A DNA stretch of 64,000 bases from positions 310,001 through 374,000 of the forward strand of contig NZ_JACJTQ010000001.1 in assembly GCF_014698735.1 (NCBI RefSeq), read 5' to 3'. Shown piece after piece: positions 48,495 through 58,896 of this stretch. Position numbers and translations under genes: made by a program. How positions within the stretch are numbered: position 1 is the stretch's first letter; every line of letters begins with the position of its first letter. The notes beneath the pieces are model-generated. The model ran no database searches. It worked only from the letters and a program-made list of their open reading frames with translations, and had not been told where the DNA came from. This stretch comes from Anabaena catenula FACHB-362 (GTDB lineage: Bacteria; Cyanobacteriota; Cyanobacteriia; Cyanobacteriales; Nostocaceae).

Positions 48495-51400
48495 ATGGAA
48501 AGTATTGCCATTATTGGTCTAGCTGGGCGTTTTCCTGGAGCTAAAAATATCACAGATTTTTGGCAGAATTTGTGTGATGGAGTTGAAGCAATTTCTCAAT
48601 TTAGTGATGAGGAATTAATTGCTGCGGGAGTAGATCCATCATTACTAAGAAATCCTCACTATATAAAAGCAGGGGCTGTTTTAGAAGATATTGATTTATT
48701 TGATGCTGGTTTCTTTGGCTTTAACCCCAAAGAAGCAGAAATGACTGATCCACAACATCGTTTATTTTTAGAATCTGCTTGGGAAGCTTTAGAAAATGCG
48801 GGTTATGATGTTCAAAGATGTGAAAGTAGAATTGGAGTTTATGCGGGTTCTAGCTTCACTAACTATTCAAGTTTTGATATCAATAATGACCAAATTGGCT
48901 CGGCTCATAGTTTTCAAAAGCTAATTGGTATTGATAAAGATTTTTTGTCTACTCGCGTTTCTTATAAATTAAATCTCACAGGACCGAGTTTAACAATACA
49001 AACTGCTTGTTCTACTTCTTTAGTTTCTACTGCTTTAGCTTGCCAAAGCTTACTCAATTATCAATGTGATATGGCTTTGGCGGGTGGTGTTTCAATTCGT
49101 GTCCCCCAGAAAACAGGGTATTTACATCAAGAAGGAGGAATCCTATCACCTGACGGTCATTGTCGCGCCTTTGATGCTAAAGCCCAAGGGACAATTATTG
49201 GTAATGGTGTGGGAGTGGCGTTGTTAAAGCGTTTATCCGATGCGATCGCAGACGGTGATCATATTTATGCTGTGATTAAAGGTAGTGCCATCAATAACGA
49301 TGGTTCTGGTAAAGTTGGCTACACTGCGCCTAGCGTCAACGGACAAGCAGAAGCGATCGCTGAAGCAATAGCTTTAGCAGACATTGAAGCAGAAACTATT
49401 ACCTATATTGAAACCCACGGAACAGGAACAGCTTTAGGCGATCCCATTGAGATATCTGCATTAACAAATGTTTTTCGTGGGGAAACTGAGAAAAAAGGTT
49501 TCTGTGCTATTGGTTCAGTCAAAACAAATATTGGACATTTAGACGCAGCCGCAGGAGTGACAGGTTTAATTAAAACTGCTTTGGCTTTGCAACATAAATT
49601 AATTCCTCCTAGCTTAAATTTTGAACAACCTAACCCAGAAATTGACTTTGTAAATAGTCCTTTTTATGTCAATACTAAATTGACAGAATGGAATGCAACT
49701 TCTACCCCGCGTCGTGCTGGAGTTAGTTCTTTAGGTATTGGTGGTACTAATGCTCATGTGATTTTGGAAGAAGCACCCTCTTTAAGAGAGCAGGGGAGCA
49801 GGGGAGCAAGGGAGCAGGAGAGAAATTATCAGTTGTTGGTTCTTTCAGCTAAAACTGATTCTGCTTTAGAAACTGCTACCAAAAATTTGGTTCAACATCT
49901 CAAACAAAATCCTGAGTTGAATCTGACAGATGTAGCTTATACATTGCAGGTAGGAAGAAGCGTTTTTAATTATCGTCGGTTTGTAGTTTGTCAAAACATT
50001 GAAGAAGCAATAAACGTCCTAGAAAATCCAGATCATCAACAAGTATTAACTCACTTTGAGGAACCAATTCAACGCTCTATTACCTTCATGTTTCCTGGAC
50101 AGGGCGCTCAATATGTGGAAATGGGTAAAGAACTTTATCAAACTAAGTCCACTTTCCGGGAACAAGTAGATAATTGTTGTTTGCTACTCGAACCATATTT
50201 AGGTTTAAATTTACGAGCAGTTATTTATCCACAAGAATCTGAAAAACAAGCAGCAACAGAACAACTAAAACAGACATCTTTAGCACAACCAGCATTGTTT
50301 GTAATTGAGTATGCTTTAGCTCAACTGTGGATCTCCTGGGGTATTTCTCCCCAAGCAATGATTGGTCATAGCATAGGAGAATATGTAGCTGCTTGTTTAG
50401 CTGGTGTCATGTCTTTAGAAGATGCCTTAGCTTTGGTTGCTGTGCGAGGAAAATTGATGCAGCAAATGTCTACAGGTGCAATGCTTTCTGTTTCTGCATC
50501 AGCCAACGAAATTAAAAATTTACTGCCTGAAAATTTAGCTTTAGCTGCTAGTAATGCACCTTCTTTGTGTGTAGTTTCAGGAAGTTATGAAGCGATAGAT
50601 GAACTTCAAAAAAAGTTAACTGCATTAAAAATAGAATATCGTCGTTTGCATACTTCCCATGCTTTTCACTCCTTGATGATGGAACCGATGTTAGAACCAT
50701 TTATTGCGGAAGTGAACAAAGTAAAACTTAATCCTCCTCAAATTCCTTTTATTTCTAATTTAACGGGGACTTGGATTACAAAAGAACAAGCAACATCTCC
50801 AAATTATTGGGCGCAACATTTACGGGAAACAGTACAGTTTTCATCTGGTTTATCAGTTTTATTGCAAGAAACTGAACGCATTTTATTAGAAGTTGGACCA
50901 GGACGTACCTTGTGTACTCTCGTTAAACAACATACCCAACAAGCAGCAGGACAGGTGGTTTTACCTTCTTTACGTCATCCCCAGGAAGAAAAATCAGATG
51001 TTAATTTTTTACTCAATATTTTAGGGCGGTTGTGGTTAGCAGGAGTTGAAATAAACTGGTCTAATTTTTATAATCATGAACAGCATTACCGCGTACCTTT
51101 ACCGACTTATCCCTTTGAGCGTCAACGTTACTGGATTGAACCAGAAATACAAACTCAATTATCCGGTAAAGGTGAAAGCAAGCAGGGTAAAAAGCCGAAT
51201 ATTACAGACTGGTTTTATATTCCTTCTTGGAAACGAGTTCCTATTGTCAAAACCAAAGATATTAACTCTAGTTGCTCGTTAATTTTTGTAGACGAATCTG
51301 GTGTAGGTTCAGAACTTGGGCAGATATTACAACAACTTGGGCAGGATGTAATTACTGTAAAAGTAGGAGAAAAATTTAATCAACTTGATAGCAATACCTA

Positions 51401-53048
51401 CACTATCAACCCAAAACAAGCAGATGATTATCATCACTTGCTGCGACAGTTACCGGAAGGTAAAATTCCGAGTACAATTATTCATTTGTGGAGTCTTACC
51501 CAATCACAAACTTTATCTTGGGAAACTACGCAAAATTTAGGTTTTTATAGTCTTGTTTACCTCGCGCAAGCTATTGGACAACAACAGATAAGTGATAAAA
51601 TTCAATTTTTTGTTATTGCTAATCATCTGCATGATATCACAGGTAAGGAAGAATTATATCCTGAAAAAACAACTATCTTGGGTGCTTGTAAAGTCATTTC
51701 TCAAGAATATCAGAATATAATTTTTCGTCTGGTTGATATTGTAATACCAATATCAGCACGAGAAGATTGTATAGAGCAATTACTGGCAGAATTAAAAGCA
51801 GAATCACAAGATTCAATCATTGCTTACCGTAATGATTACCGTTGGTTGCAAACTTTTGAACCTATTTCCCTAGAACCAGCTACCACAGAGAAAATTAGAT
51901 TTCGACAGAACGGAGTTTACCTAATTACAGGTGGTATGGGAGGCATGGGTTTCACTTTTGCTGAATATCTAGCCAAAACCATACAAGCTAAACTGATTTT
52001 ATTAGGACGTTCTGTAACATCTGGAACTGATAAAATTAAGGAATTAGAAGCTTTAGGTGCGGAAGTATTGGTACTGGCTGCTGATGTGACAAATTATGAG
52101 CAGATGCAGAGTGCGATTGCTCAATCTTTAGAACGCTTTGGGACAATTAATGGTGTGATTCATGCTGCTGGGGTTGCTGGTGCTGGGATGATTCAACTCA
52201 AAACCCCAGAAATTGCCGAAAGTGTTTTTGCTCCTAAAGTGCAAGGAACAATAGTTTTAAATAATGTCCTCAAAAATCAGGATTTAGACTTTTTAGTTCT
52301 TTGTTCATCCTTAAGTTCAATTCAAGGAGGATTTGGACAAGTAGATTATTGTGCTGCAAATACCTTTTTAGATGCCTTTGCTCATTGGAATACACAAACA
52401 AATAACAGATTGACAATTTCTATTAACTGGGATGCTTGGCAACAAGTTGGCATGGCAGTTAATACTACTGTTCCTAATGAAATCAAAAACTGGCGCGAAA
52501 CAACTTTAAAAAATGCTATTCTTCCAGTAGAAGGAATTGATGTCTTTAGCCGCATTTTAGCCAACTCTCTACCGCAGGTTATAGTTTCTACCCAAGATTT
52601 ACAAACAGGAATTAAGCAGCTTAACAAATTACTTTTATCCTTATCCTTTTCTCAAAAGCCAGCAAATTCTTGTCAAGCATCTGCTAGTAGACATTCACGC
52701 ACACTGCAAGAAAATACATACATAGCTCCTCGCAATGAAATTGAAGAAGCTATTGTCAACATTTGGGAAGAACTCATCGGTATTGAAAAAATAGGAATTC
52801 ACGATAACTTCTTTGAATTAGGTGGACATTCTTTACTAGCAGTGCAAACAATCTCCCGAATTCGAGAAGTTTTTCAAGTCGAATTGCCACTGCATACCCT
52901 GCTCTTTGATGCTCCTACAGTTAACAAACTAGCTAATGTGATTGTCGAAAAACAACCGCAATTAGATGACAATGATGAAATAGCACAACTATTAGCAGAA
53001 ATTGAAAACCTTTCTAGTGAAGAAATCAAAATACAACTTAGTAAATGA
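48495..53048 (+). CDS. Type I polyketide synthase, KS-AT-KR-ACP
   Basis: One full extension module. Ketosynthase: ~1-430 with active C172 (TACSTSLVS) and histidines in THGTGT and NIGHLDAAAG. Acyltransferase: S626 in GHSIGEY and HAFHS, the malonyl-CoA type. Ketoreductase: GGMGGMGF nucleotide site and VDYCAANTF catalytic region, seemingly active. ACP: S1446 in GGHSLLAV. There is no dehydratase, so the unit would be left as a beta-hydroxy group, making a statine-like gamma-amino beta-hydroxy acid with the preceding residue. In the linker after the KS, four tandem GAGCAGGG octamers (49786-49820) are translated in frame (REQGSRGAREQER). The start is the ATG at 48495; a TTG at 48486 is an alternative. 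Confidence 0.95.
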   Translation: MESIAIIGLAGRFPGAKNITDFWQNLCDGVEAISQFSDEELIAAGVDPSLLRNPHYIKAGAVLEDIDLFDAGFFGFNPKEAEMTDPQHRLFLESAWEALENAGYDVQRCESRIGVYAGSSFTNYSSFDINNDQIGSAHSFQKLIGIDKDFLSTRVSYKLNLTGPSLTIQTACSTSLVSTALACQSLLNYQCDMALAGGVSIRVPQKTGYLHQEGGILSPDGHCRAFDAKAQGTIIGNGVGVALLKRLSDAIADGDHIYAVIKGSAINNDGSGKVGYTAPSVNGQAEAIAEAIALADIEAETITYIETHGTGTALGDPIEISALTNVFRGETEKKGFCAIGSVKTNIGHLDAAAGVTGLIKTALALQHKLIPPSLNFEQPNPEIDFVNSPFYVNTKLTEWNATSTPRRAGVSSLGIGGTNAHVILEEAPSLREQGSRGAREQERNYQLLVLSAKTDSALETATKNLVQHLKQNPELNLTDVAYTLQVGRSVFNYRRFVVCQNIEEAINVLENPDHQQVLTHFEEPIQRSITFMFPGQGAQYVEMGKELYQTKSTFREQVDNCCLLLEPYLGLNLRAVIYPQESEKQAATEQLKQTSLAQPALFVIEYALAQLWISWGISPQAMIGHSIGEYVAACLAGVMSLEDALALVAVRGKLMQQMSTGAMLSVSASANEIKNLLPENLALAASNAPSLCVVSGSYEAIDELQKKLTALKIEYRRLHTSHAFHSLMMEPMLEPFIAEVNKVKLNPPQIPFISNLTGTWITKEQATSPNYWAQHLRETVQFSSGLSVLLQETERILLEVGPGRTLCTLVKQHTQQAAGQVVLPSLRHPQEEKSDVNFLLNILGRLWLAGVEINWSNFYNHEQHYRVPLPTYPFERQRYWIEPEIQTQLSGKGESKQGKKPNITDWFYIPSWKRVPIVKTKDINSSCSLIFVDESGVGSELGQILQQLGQDVITVKVGEKFNQLDSNTYTINPKQADDYHHLLRQLPEGKIPSTIIHLWSLTQSQTLSWETTQNLGFYSLVYLAQAIGQQQISDKIQFFVIANHLHDITGKEELYPEKTTILGACKVISQEYQNIIFRLVDIVIPISAREDCIEQLLAELKAESQDSIIAYRNDYRWLQTFEPISLEPATTEKIRFRQNGVYLITGGMGGMGFTFAEYLAKTIQAKLILLGRSVTSGTDKIKELEALGAEVLVLAADVTNYEQMQSAIAQSLERFGTINGVIHAAGVAGAGMIQLKTPEIAESVFAPKVQGTIVLNNVLKNQDLDFLVLCSSLSSIQGGFGQVDYCAANTFLDAFAHWNTQTNNRLTISINWDAWQQVGMAVNTTVPNEIKNWRETTLKNAILPVEGIDVFSRILANSLPQVIVSTQDLQTGIKQLNKLLLSLSFSQKPANSCQASASRHSRTLQENTYIAPRNEIEEAIVNIWEELIGIEKIGIHDNFFELGGHSLLAVQTISRIREVFQVELPLHTLLFDAPTVNKLANVIVEKQPQLDDNDEIAQLLAEIENLSSEEIKIQLSK
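49786..49820. repeat. GAGCAGGG octamer repeat inside the PKS gene
   Basis: Four tandem copies of GAGCAGGG (one with a single change) lie in the coding sequence between the ketosynthase and acyltransferase. The same GCAGGGA sequence family forms the intergenic array at about 6801-6828 (there as CTCCCTG). Translation continues through it without a stop. Confidence 0.8.
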
Positions 53049-53132
53049 ATTACGAATTAACATTAGCAATAAACTTAAATTTATTGTCTACAGTGTGAAA
53101 AGTCAATATTTATCCTTAGAGTCAGGTGAATA

Positions 53133-56100
53133 ATGGTGAAAGATATAAATGGAAGAATAGCTGCTTTGTCTCCAGAACAACGAGCCTTATTAGAAAAGCG
53201 TTTAAAACAACAAAAAAGCCAAAATAATTTCAGAAATAATCTGAAAATCGCTCAAAGAAAAACGACTGATACTTTGTGTTTATCTTTAACTCAAGAAAAA
53301 TTCTGGCTTCTCCAACAATTACAACCAGATTTGACTTTATATAACGAGTCAAATATGTTGCGGTTACAGGGAAAACTTAACATAATTATTTTAGAGAAAA
53401 GCCTTAACGAAATTATTAAGCGTCACGAAATTCTTCGCACTGCTTTTCAAGTTATAGATGAGCAAGTTTTACAAATAATTGCGCCTACTCTAACAACAGA
53501 GTTGCCAATTATAGACTTAAAAGGATGGTCAAAAACTGATCAAGAGGCAAAAGTAAAACAGCTAGCGATAGAGTATTCTAGTCAGACATTTCATCTAGAT
53601 AAAACTCCACTATTCAAAATTATTATCATTCAATTACAAGAGGAAGAACATATCTTATTGTTTACCATACATCACATTATTTTTGATGGTTGGTCTAGCG
53701 GAGTTTTTTATCGAGAATTAGCAGCACTATACCAAGCATTCTGTCAGGATATTTCTACCAAATTGCCAGAATTACCAATTCAGTATGCAGACTTTGCACT
53801 GTGGCAAAGACAATATTTACATGATAAATCCCACCAGCTTAATTACTGGAAGCAGCAACTAAAAAATGCACCGCCAATTCTCAACTTACCAACAGATTAC
53901 CCCCGTCCTGCACAGCAAAGCTTCCAAGGTGCGCGTGCAACTGTCATCATTCCGCAAATACTAACAGATGCACTCAAGTCTTTAAGTCAACAGGAAGGCG
54001 TTACCCCGTTCATGGTATTGCTTGCAACGTTTAAAACCTTGCTTTACCGTTATACAGGACAGACAGATTTATTAGTTGGAACTCCCGTTGCAAATCGCAC
54101 TCACGGCGAAATTGAGAATTTGTTGGGATGTTTTGTTAACACGTTAGTTCTCAGAACTGATGTATCTGGAGAACTAAGTTTTCAAGATTTACTGAAACGA
54201 GTACGTGAAACAGCCTTAGCTGCTTATACTCATCAAGACCTTCCCTTTGAACAGCTAGTAAAAGAACTACAACCGGAACGGACATTAAGTCATACTCCTC
54301 TGTTTCAGGTTATGTTTGTGTTCCAAGATGCTCCAACGTTAGCCCTACAACTTCCGAATTTAACCTTGGCTCCTCTGATGATATACAACGGAACTGCTAA
54401 GTTTGATTTGAGCTTGTATGTGGAAGATACAAAGCAAGGGCTAATAGGGTTTTTGGAATACAACACCGACTTGTTCCATGCCGACACCATTAACAGGATG
54501 GTGGGACATTTTCAAACTTTATTAGCGGGTATAATTGCTAATCCCCAGCAGCATCTGGGTGAGTTACCATTGCTCACAGCTACCGAGCGTTATCAGTTAT
54601 TAGAAGAGTGGAATAATACACAAGTTGATTATCCGCAAGACCAATGTATTCATCAGCTATTTGAGGCACAGGTTGAGAAAACCCCTGATGCTGTGGCTGT
54701 GGTCTTTGAGAATCAGCAATTGACCTATCGGGAATTGAACGCCAAAGCAAATCAACTTGCCCACTATCTGCAAAAACTGGGAGTAAAGCCAGAGGTATTG
54801 GTGGGGATTTATGTAGAGCGAAGCTTAGAAATAATCATCGCTCTGCTAGCAATTCTCAAAGCTGGAGGAGCATACATACCACTAGATCCTACATATCCTC
54901 AAGAACGTTTGGCATTCATGCTGGAAGACTCCCAAATCTCAGTCTTATTAACCCAGCAACATTTATTAAAAGCTCTTCCACCTAACTACGCCCAAGTTGT
55001 CTGTTTAGATAGCGACTGGGAAAGCATTGCCGCACATCAAAAAAACTCAGTTAACAGCAACGTTAATCCGAGTAATCTCAGTTATACAATTTACACTTCT
55101 GGTTCTACAGGTAAACCCAAAGGCGTACAAATTACCCATCGCAGTGTAGTAAATTTCCTTACGGCTATGCAGCAGCAGTTGCAGTTAACAAATATAGACA
55201 ACCTGCTGTCAGTAACTACCCTGTCTTTTGATATTGCGGTTTTAGAAATCTTCCTTCCCTTAACAACAGGAACTAAATTAATTTTAGTCAGTCCGGAGGT
55301 AGCAACAGACGGCGTACAGTTATTACAACAACTGAATAATTCTGCTGTAACTATTATGCAAGCCACCCCTGCAACTTGGCGAATGTTATTAGATGCAGGT
55401 TGGGAAGGAAGTTCACAACTAAAAATTCTCTGTGGTGGTGAAGCCTTATCACAAAACTTAGTTCATCAATTATTACCAAGATGTTATGAATTTTGGAACT
55501 TATACGGTCCTACAGAAACAACTATTTGGTCTACAATTCATCAAATTCATGATAGTCAAAAAACAGTTTCTATCGGTCGTCCCATAGCTAATACCCAAAT
55601 TTACATCCTTGATAAGCATTTACAACCATTACCCGTAGGAATTTCTGGTGAACTGTATATTGGTGGTGCGGGATTAGCACGGGGTTACTTTAAGCAGTCG
55701 GAATTAACTAAAGAAAAATTCATTCCTAACCCATTCACCCCAGAAACATTACTCTACAAAACCGGTGACTTAGCCCGTTATCTTCCTAATGGAGAAATTG
55801 AATATTTAGGACGCATTGATTATCAAGTTAAACTCCGAGGATTTCGCATTGAGTTAGGCGAAATTGAAGCGGTGTTAGAACAGCATCTCGCAGTACGTCA
55901 ATGTGTGGTGATAGCGCGGGAAGATGTACCAGGAAATCAGCGTTTAATTGCTTATTTAGTTGCTGAAAACGCCGTTACTGATGAACTGCGCCAGTATTTA
56001 CGGACAAAGCTACCAGAGTATATGATACCCAGTGCTTTGGTCATCTTGGATTCTCTACCTTTGACCCCTAACGGCAAAGTAAACCGCCGCGCCTTACCCG

Positions 56101-58805
56101 CACCAGAAAATACTGGTGGAGAATTAGCAAGCACTTTTGTTGCTACCCGCAATCCAGTCGAAGAAGTATTGGCAGGAATTTGGACTCAAGTTCTGGGTGT
56201 TTCCCAAGTTGGTATTCACGACAATTTCTTTGAATTAGGCGGACATTCTTTACTAGCAACTCAAATCATTTCTCGTATTCGCAAAACCTTTGGGGTGGAT
56301 ATACCGCTTCAGCGTTTATTTGAATTCCCAACCATCGCAGAACTAGCTAAGAATATTCAAGAAGCCAGCCATCAGGGTATTGCTGCCATTACACCTGTTC
56401 CCCGTGATGGGAATTTACCACTATCCTTTGCCCAAGCTAGATTATGGTTACTAGAACAGCTAAACCCTGAAAGTGATATTTACAATATGCCCGCAGCAGT
56501 TCGCTTTGTGGGTGAGTTGAATGTAGAGGTGTTAGAAGAAAGCATTAACGAAATTATTTGCCGTCATGAAGTTTTACGTACTATCTTTACTTCCGTAGAT
56601 GGACAACCATTACAGGTAATTACTCCCAATGTGCAGTTACAAATACCTGTAGTTGACTTGCGGGAATTGCCGAAAGCTCAACAAGAAGCAGAAATTGAGC
56701 ATTTGAGTATTAAGGAATTCCAACTCGCCTTTGATTTTACCCAAGCACCGTTGCTCAGATGTACACTTTTGCAGCTAGGGGAACAAGAACACATCTTACT
56801 ATTCACTATCCACCATATCGTTTTTGATGGTTGGTCACAGGGTGTATTAATTAGTGAGATAGCAGCACTTTACTCCGGCTTTGTTGTTGGAAAACCTTCT
56901 CCTTTGCCAGCATTACCCATCCAATATGCAGACTTTGCAGTTTGGCAACGTCAATATTTACAAGGTGAAAGACGAGAAACTTTACTCATCTACTGGAAGC
57001 AGCAATTAGCAAACTTACCTGTTTTGCAACTACCCACAACCCGTCCCCGTGCAGAAGTGAAAACTAACCGGGGTGCTAGTCATACATTTTTAATACCTGT
57101 CACAATATCCCAACAATTAAAACAACTATCCCAGCAAGAAAATGTCACCTTATTTATGACACTGCTGGCAAGTTTTAAAATCTTACTGCAACGCTACACC
57201 AACCAAGATGATATTGTAGTTGGTACGGATGTTGCCAACCGCAATCAAGCAGAAATTGAACAATTAATAGGCTTCTTCATTAACTTATTAGTTTTACGCA
57301 CTGACTTAACTGGTAATCCTACTTTTATAGAATTATTGCAACGGGTTCGCACCCAAACATTATCAGCTTACTCTCATCAAGATTTACCCTTTGAAGAATT
57401 AGTTAGAGAATTACAACCTGATCGTCATCTAAGTAATACAGTTCCATTATTCCAGGTGTTATTTGTCTTGCAAAATACACCAAACTCCGCCTTGGAGTTA
57501 CCAGGACTCAAATTAAATTTACTGGAACTAGAAGAGAGAAATGCCAGATTCGATTTAGCCATATTCCTCACAGAAACAGAGCAAGGTCTAGAAGGTAAAT
57601 GGCAATATAACGCTGATTTATTTGCTCCAAATACTATCACTAAGTTAACTAATCATTGGCAAACATTAATCAATAGAATTGTGATTCAACCTCAGAGCCG
57701 CATAAATACATTAGAAATTTTCACAGAAGCAGAAAAGGCACAACAGACCATGCAACAACAGGAACGTAAAACTGCCAAAAGACAAAAGTTTATGAATATT
57801 GCTCCAAAAGCAGTAAGTTTATCAGTAGAGCAATTAATTAAAACAGATTATCTGCAAGAGGGGCAAAAATTTCCTCTCGTGATTCAGCCTAATAATTCAG
57901 AAGTTGATTTAATATCATGGGCTGAGAATAATCGAGAATATCTGGGAACAGAATTATTTAAACATGGAGCGATTTTATTTAGAGGTTTTAATGTAAAATC
58001 AGTTTCAGAGTTTGAAAATTTTGCTCAAACAATTTGTCCCAATTTATTTGCTGAGTATGGGGACTTACCTCGCACTGGAGAAGGTGGCAAAGTTTATGGC
58101 TCCACTCCTTACCCAGCAGATAAAGCTATACTTTTCCACAATGAAAGTTCCCATTTACATTGCTTCCCCTTAAAGATTTGGTTTTACTGTGTTCAACCTG
58201 CTGAGAAAGGTGGAGAAACCCCAATAGTTGACTGTCGTAAAGCTTATCAAATACTTAGTCCTCACCTGCGAGAAAAATTAGCCACTAAACAGCTAATGTA
58301 CACAAGAAATTATGCTGAAGGCTTAGATGTGAGTTGGCAGAACTTCTTTCAAACCACAGATAAAAAAGAGGTAGAAAATTATTGCCGTCAAGCAAAAATT
58401 GACTTTGAATGGTATGATGATAGTGGCTTAGTTACTCGCCAAATTCGTCCAGCTTTAGCAGTACATCCCAAAACTGGCGAACCTGTATTTTTCAACCAAA
58501 TTCAATTACACCATATCTCATATTTAGATACAGATGTTAGGGAATCACTGCTATCTATATTTGGAGAGTCAAAATTACCCCGTAACGTTTACTTTGGTGA
58601 CGGTACAGCAATTACAGCAGAAGAAATTGCCGAAATTAATGCAGTCTATCAGCAATCACAAACTAGCTTCCTTTGGCAAAAAGGCGACATCATCATGCTA
58701 GATAATATGCTGGCTGCTCATGCTAGAAACCCCTATTTTGGACAGCGTAAAATCGTTGTTGCAATGGCAGAAATGACTAATGGCACGGATATCAATAGTC
58801 CCTAA
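53133..58805 (+). CDS. NRPS C-A(Gly)-PCP-C with C-terminal TauD/SyrP-like aspartate hydroxylase
   Basis: An N-terminal docking-like helix (~1-35) leads into condensation domain 1, HHIIFDG with H180. The adenylation domain has pocket D-I-L-Q-L-G-L-I-W-K, the standard glycine code. The PCP serine is S1039. Condensation domain 2 is intact (HHIVFDG, H1227/H1228). The last ~330 residues are a separate Fe(II)/2-oxoglutarate dioxygenase of the TauD/TfdA superfamily, similar to SyrP-type aspartate beta-hydroxylases. The iron site is H1669-x-E1671 (FHNESSH) with distal H1863 (LAAHAR), and R1872 probably binds 2-oxoglutarate. Hydroxylated aspartate is an iron-binding group in many siderophores. The substrate is presumably aspartate held on the carrier of the next protein, whose adenylation code is Asp. 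Confidence 0.95.
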   Translation: MVKDINGRIAALSPEQRALLEKRLKQQKSQNNFRNNLKIAQRKTTDTLCLSLTQEKFWLLQQLQPDLTLYNESNMLRLQGKLNIIILEKSLNEIIKRHEILRTAFQVIDEQVLQIIAPTLTTELPIIDLKGWSKTDQEAKVKQLAIEYSSQTFHLDKTPLFKIIIIQLQEEEHILLFTIHHIIFDGWSSGVFYRELAALYQAFCQDISTKLPELPIQYADFALWQRQYLHDKSHQLNYWKQQLKNAPPILNLPTDYPRPAQQSFQGARATVIIPQILTDALKSLSQQEGVTPFMVLLATFKTLLYRYTGQTDLLVGTPVANRTHGEIENLLGCFVNTLVLRTDVSGELSFQDLLKRVRETALAAYTHQDLPFEQLVKELQPERTLSHTPLFQVMFVFQDAPTLALQLPNLTLAPLMIYNGTAKFDLSLYVEDTKQGLIGFLEYNTDLFHADTINRMVGHFQTLLAGIIANPQQHLGELPLLTATERYQLLEEWNNTQVDYPQDQCIHQLFEAQVEKTPDAVAVVFENQQLTYRELNAKANQLAHYLQKLGVKPEVLVGIYVERSLEIIIALLAILKAGGAYIPLDPTYPQERLAFMLEDSQISVLLTQQHLLKALPPNYAQVVCLDSDWESIAAHQKNSVNSNVNPSNLSYTIYTSGSTGKPKGVQITHRSVVNFLTAMQQQLQLTNIDNLLSVTTLSFDIAVLEIFLPLTTGTKLILVSPEVATDGVQLLQQLNNSAVTIMQATPATWRMLLDAGWEGSSQLKILCGGEALSQNLVHQLLPRCYEFWNLYGPTETTIWSTIHQIHDSQKTVSIGRPIANTQIYILDKHLQPLPVGISGELYIGGAGLARGYFKQSELTKEKFIPNPFTPETLLYKTGDLARYLPNGEIEYLGRIDYQVKLRGFRIELGEIEAVLEQHLAVRQCVVIAREDVPGNQRLIAYLVAENAVTDELRQYLRTKLPEYMIPSALVILDSLPLTPNGKVNRRALPAPENTGGELASTFVATRNPVEEVLAGIWTQVLGVSQVGIHDNFFELGGHSLLATQIISRIRKTFGVDIPLQRLFEFPTIAELAKNIQEASHQGIAAITPVPRDGNLPLSFAQARLWLLEQLNPESDIYNMPAAVRFVGELNVEVLEESINEIICRHEVLRTIFTSVDGQPLQVITPNVQLQIPVVDLRELPKAQQEAEIEHLSIKEFQLAFDFTQAPLLRCTLLQLGEQEHILLFTIHHIVFDGWSQGVLISEIAALYSGFVVGKPSPLPALPIQYADFAVWQRQYLQGERRETLLIYWKQQLANLPVLQLPTTRPRAEVKTNRGASHTFLIPVTISQQLKQLSQQENVTLFMTLLASFKILLQRYTNQDDIVVGTDVANRNQAEIEQLIGFFINLLVLRTDLTGNPTFIELLQRVRTQTLSAYSHQDLPFEELVRELQPDRHLSNTVPLFQVLFVLQNTPNSALELPGLKLNLLELEERNARFDLAIFLTETEQGLEGKWQYNADLFAPNTITKLTNHWQTLINRIVIQPQSRINTLEIFTEAEKAQQTMQQQERKTAKRQKFMNIAPKAVSLSVEQLIKTDYLQEGQKFPLVIQPNNSEVDLISWAENNREYLGTELFKHGAILFRGFNVKSVSEFENFAQTICPNLFAEYGDLPRTGEGGKVYGSTPYPADKAILFHNESSHLHCFPLKIWFYCVQPAEKGGETPIVDCRKAYQILSPHLREKLATKQLMYTRNYAEGLDVSWQNFFQTTDKKEVENYCRQAKIDFEWYDDSGLVTRQIRPALAVHPKTGEPVFFNQIQLHHISYLDTDVRESLLSIFGESKLPRNVYFGDGTAITAEEIAEINAVYQQSQTSFLWQKGDIIMLDNMLAAHARNPYFGQRKIVVAMAEMTNGTDINSP

Positions 58806-58896
58806 AACTTTGTATGGAATTCTGGTAGATACATACTCTGCGTTTACTCCGCGCTGACCTGCGCTCCTTTGCGTTTCAAAAAAAACCTCACTCAAT

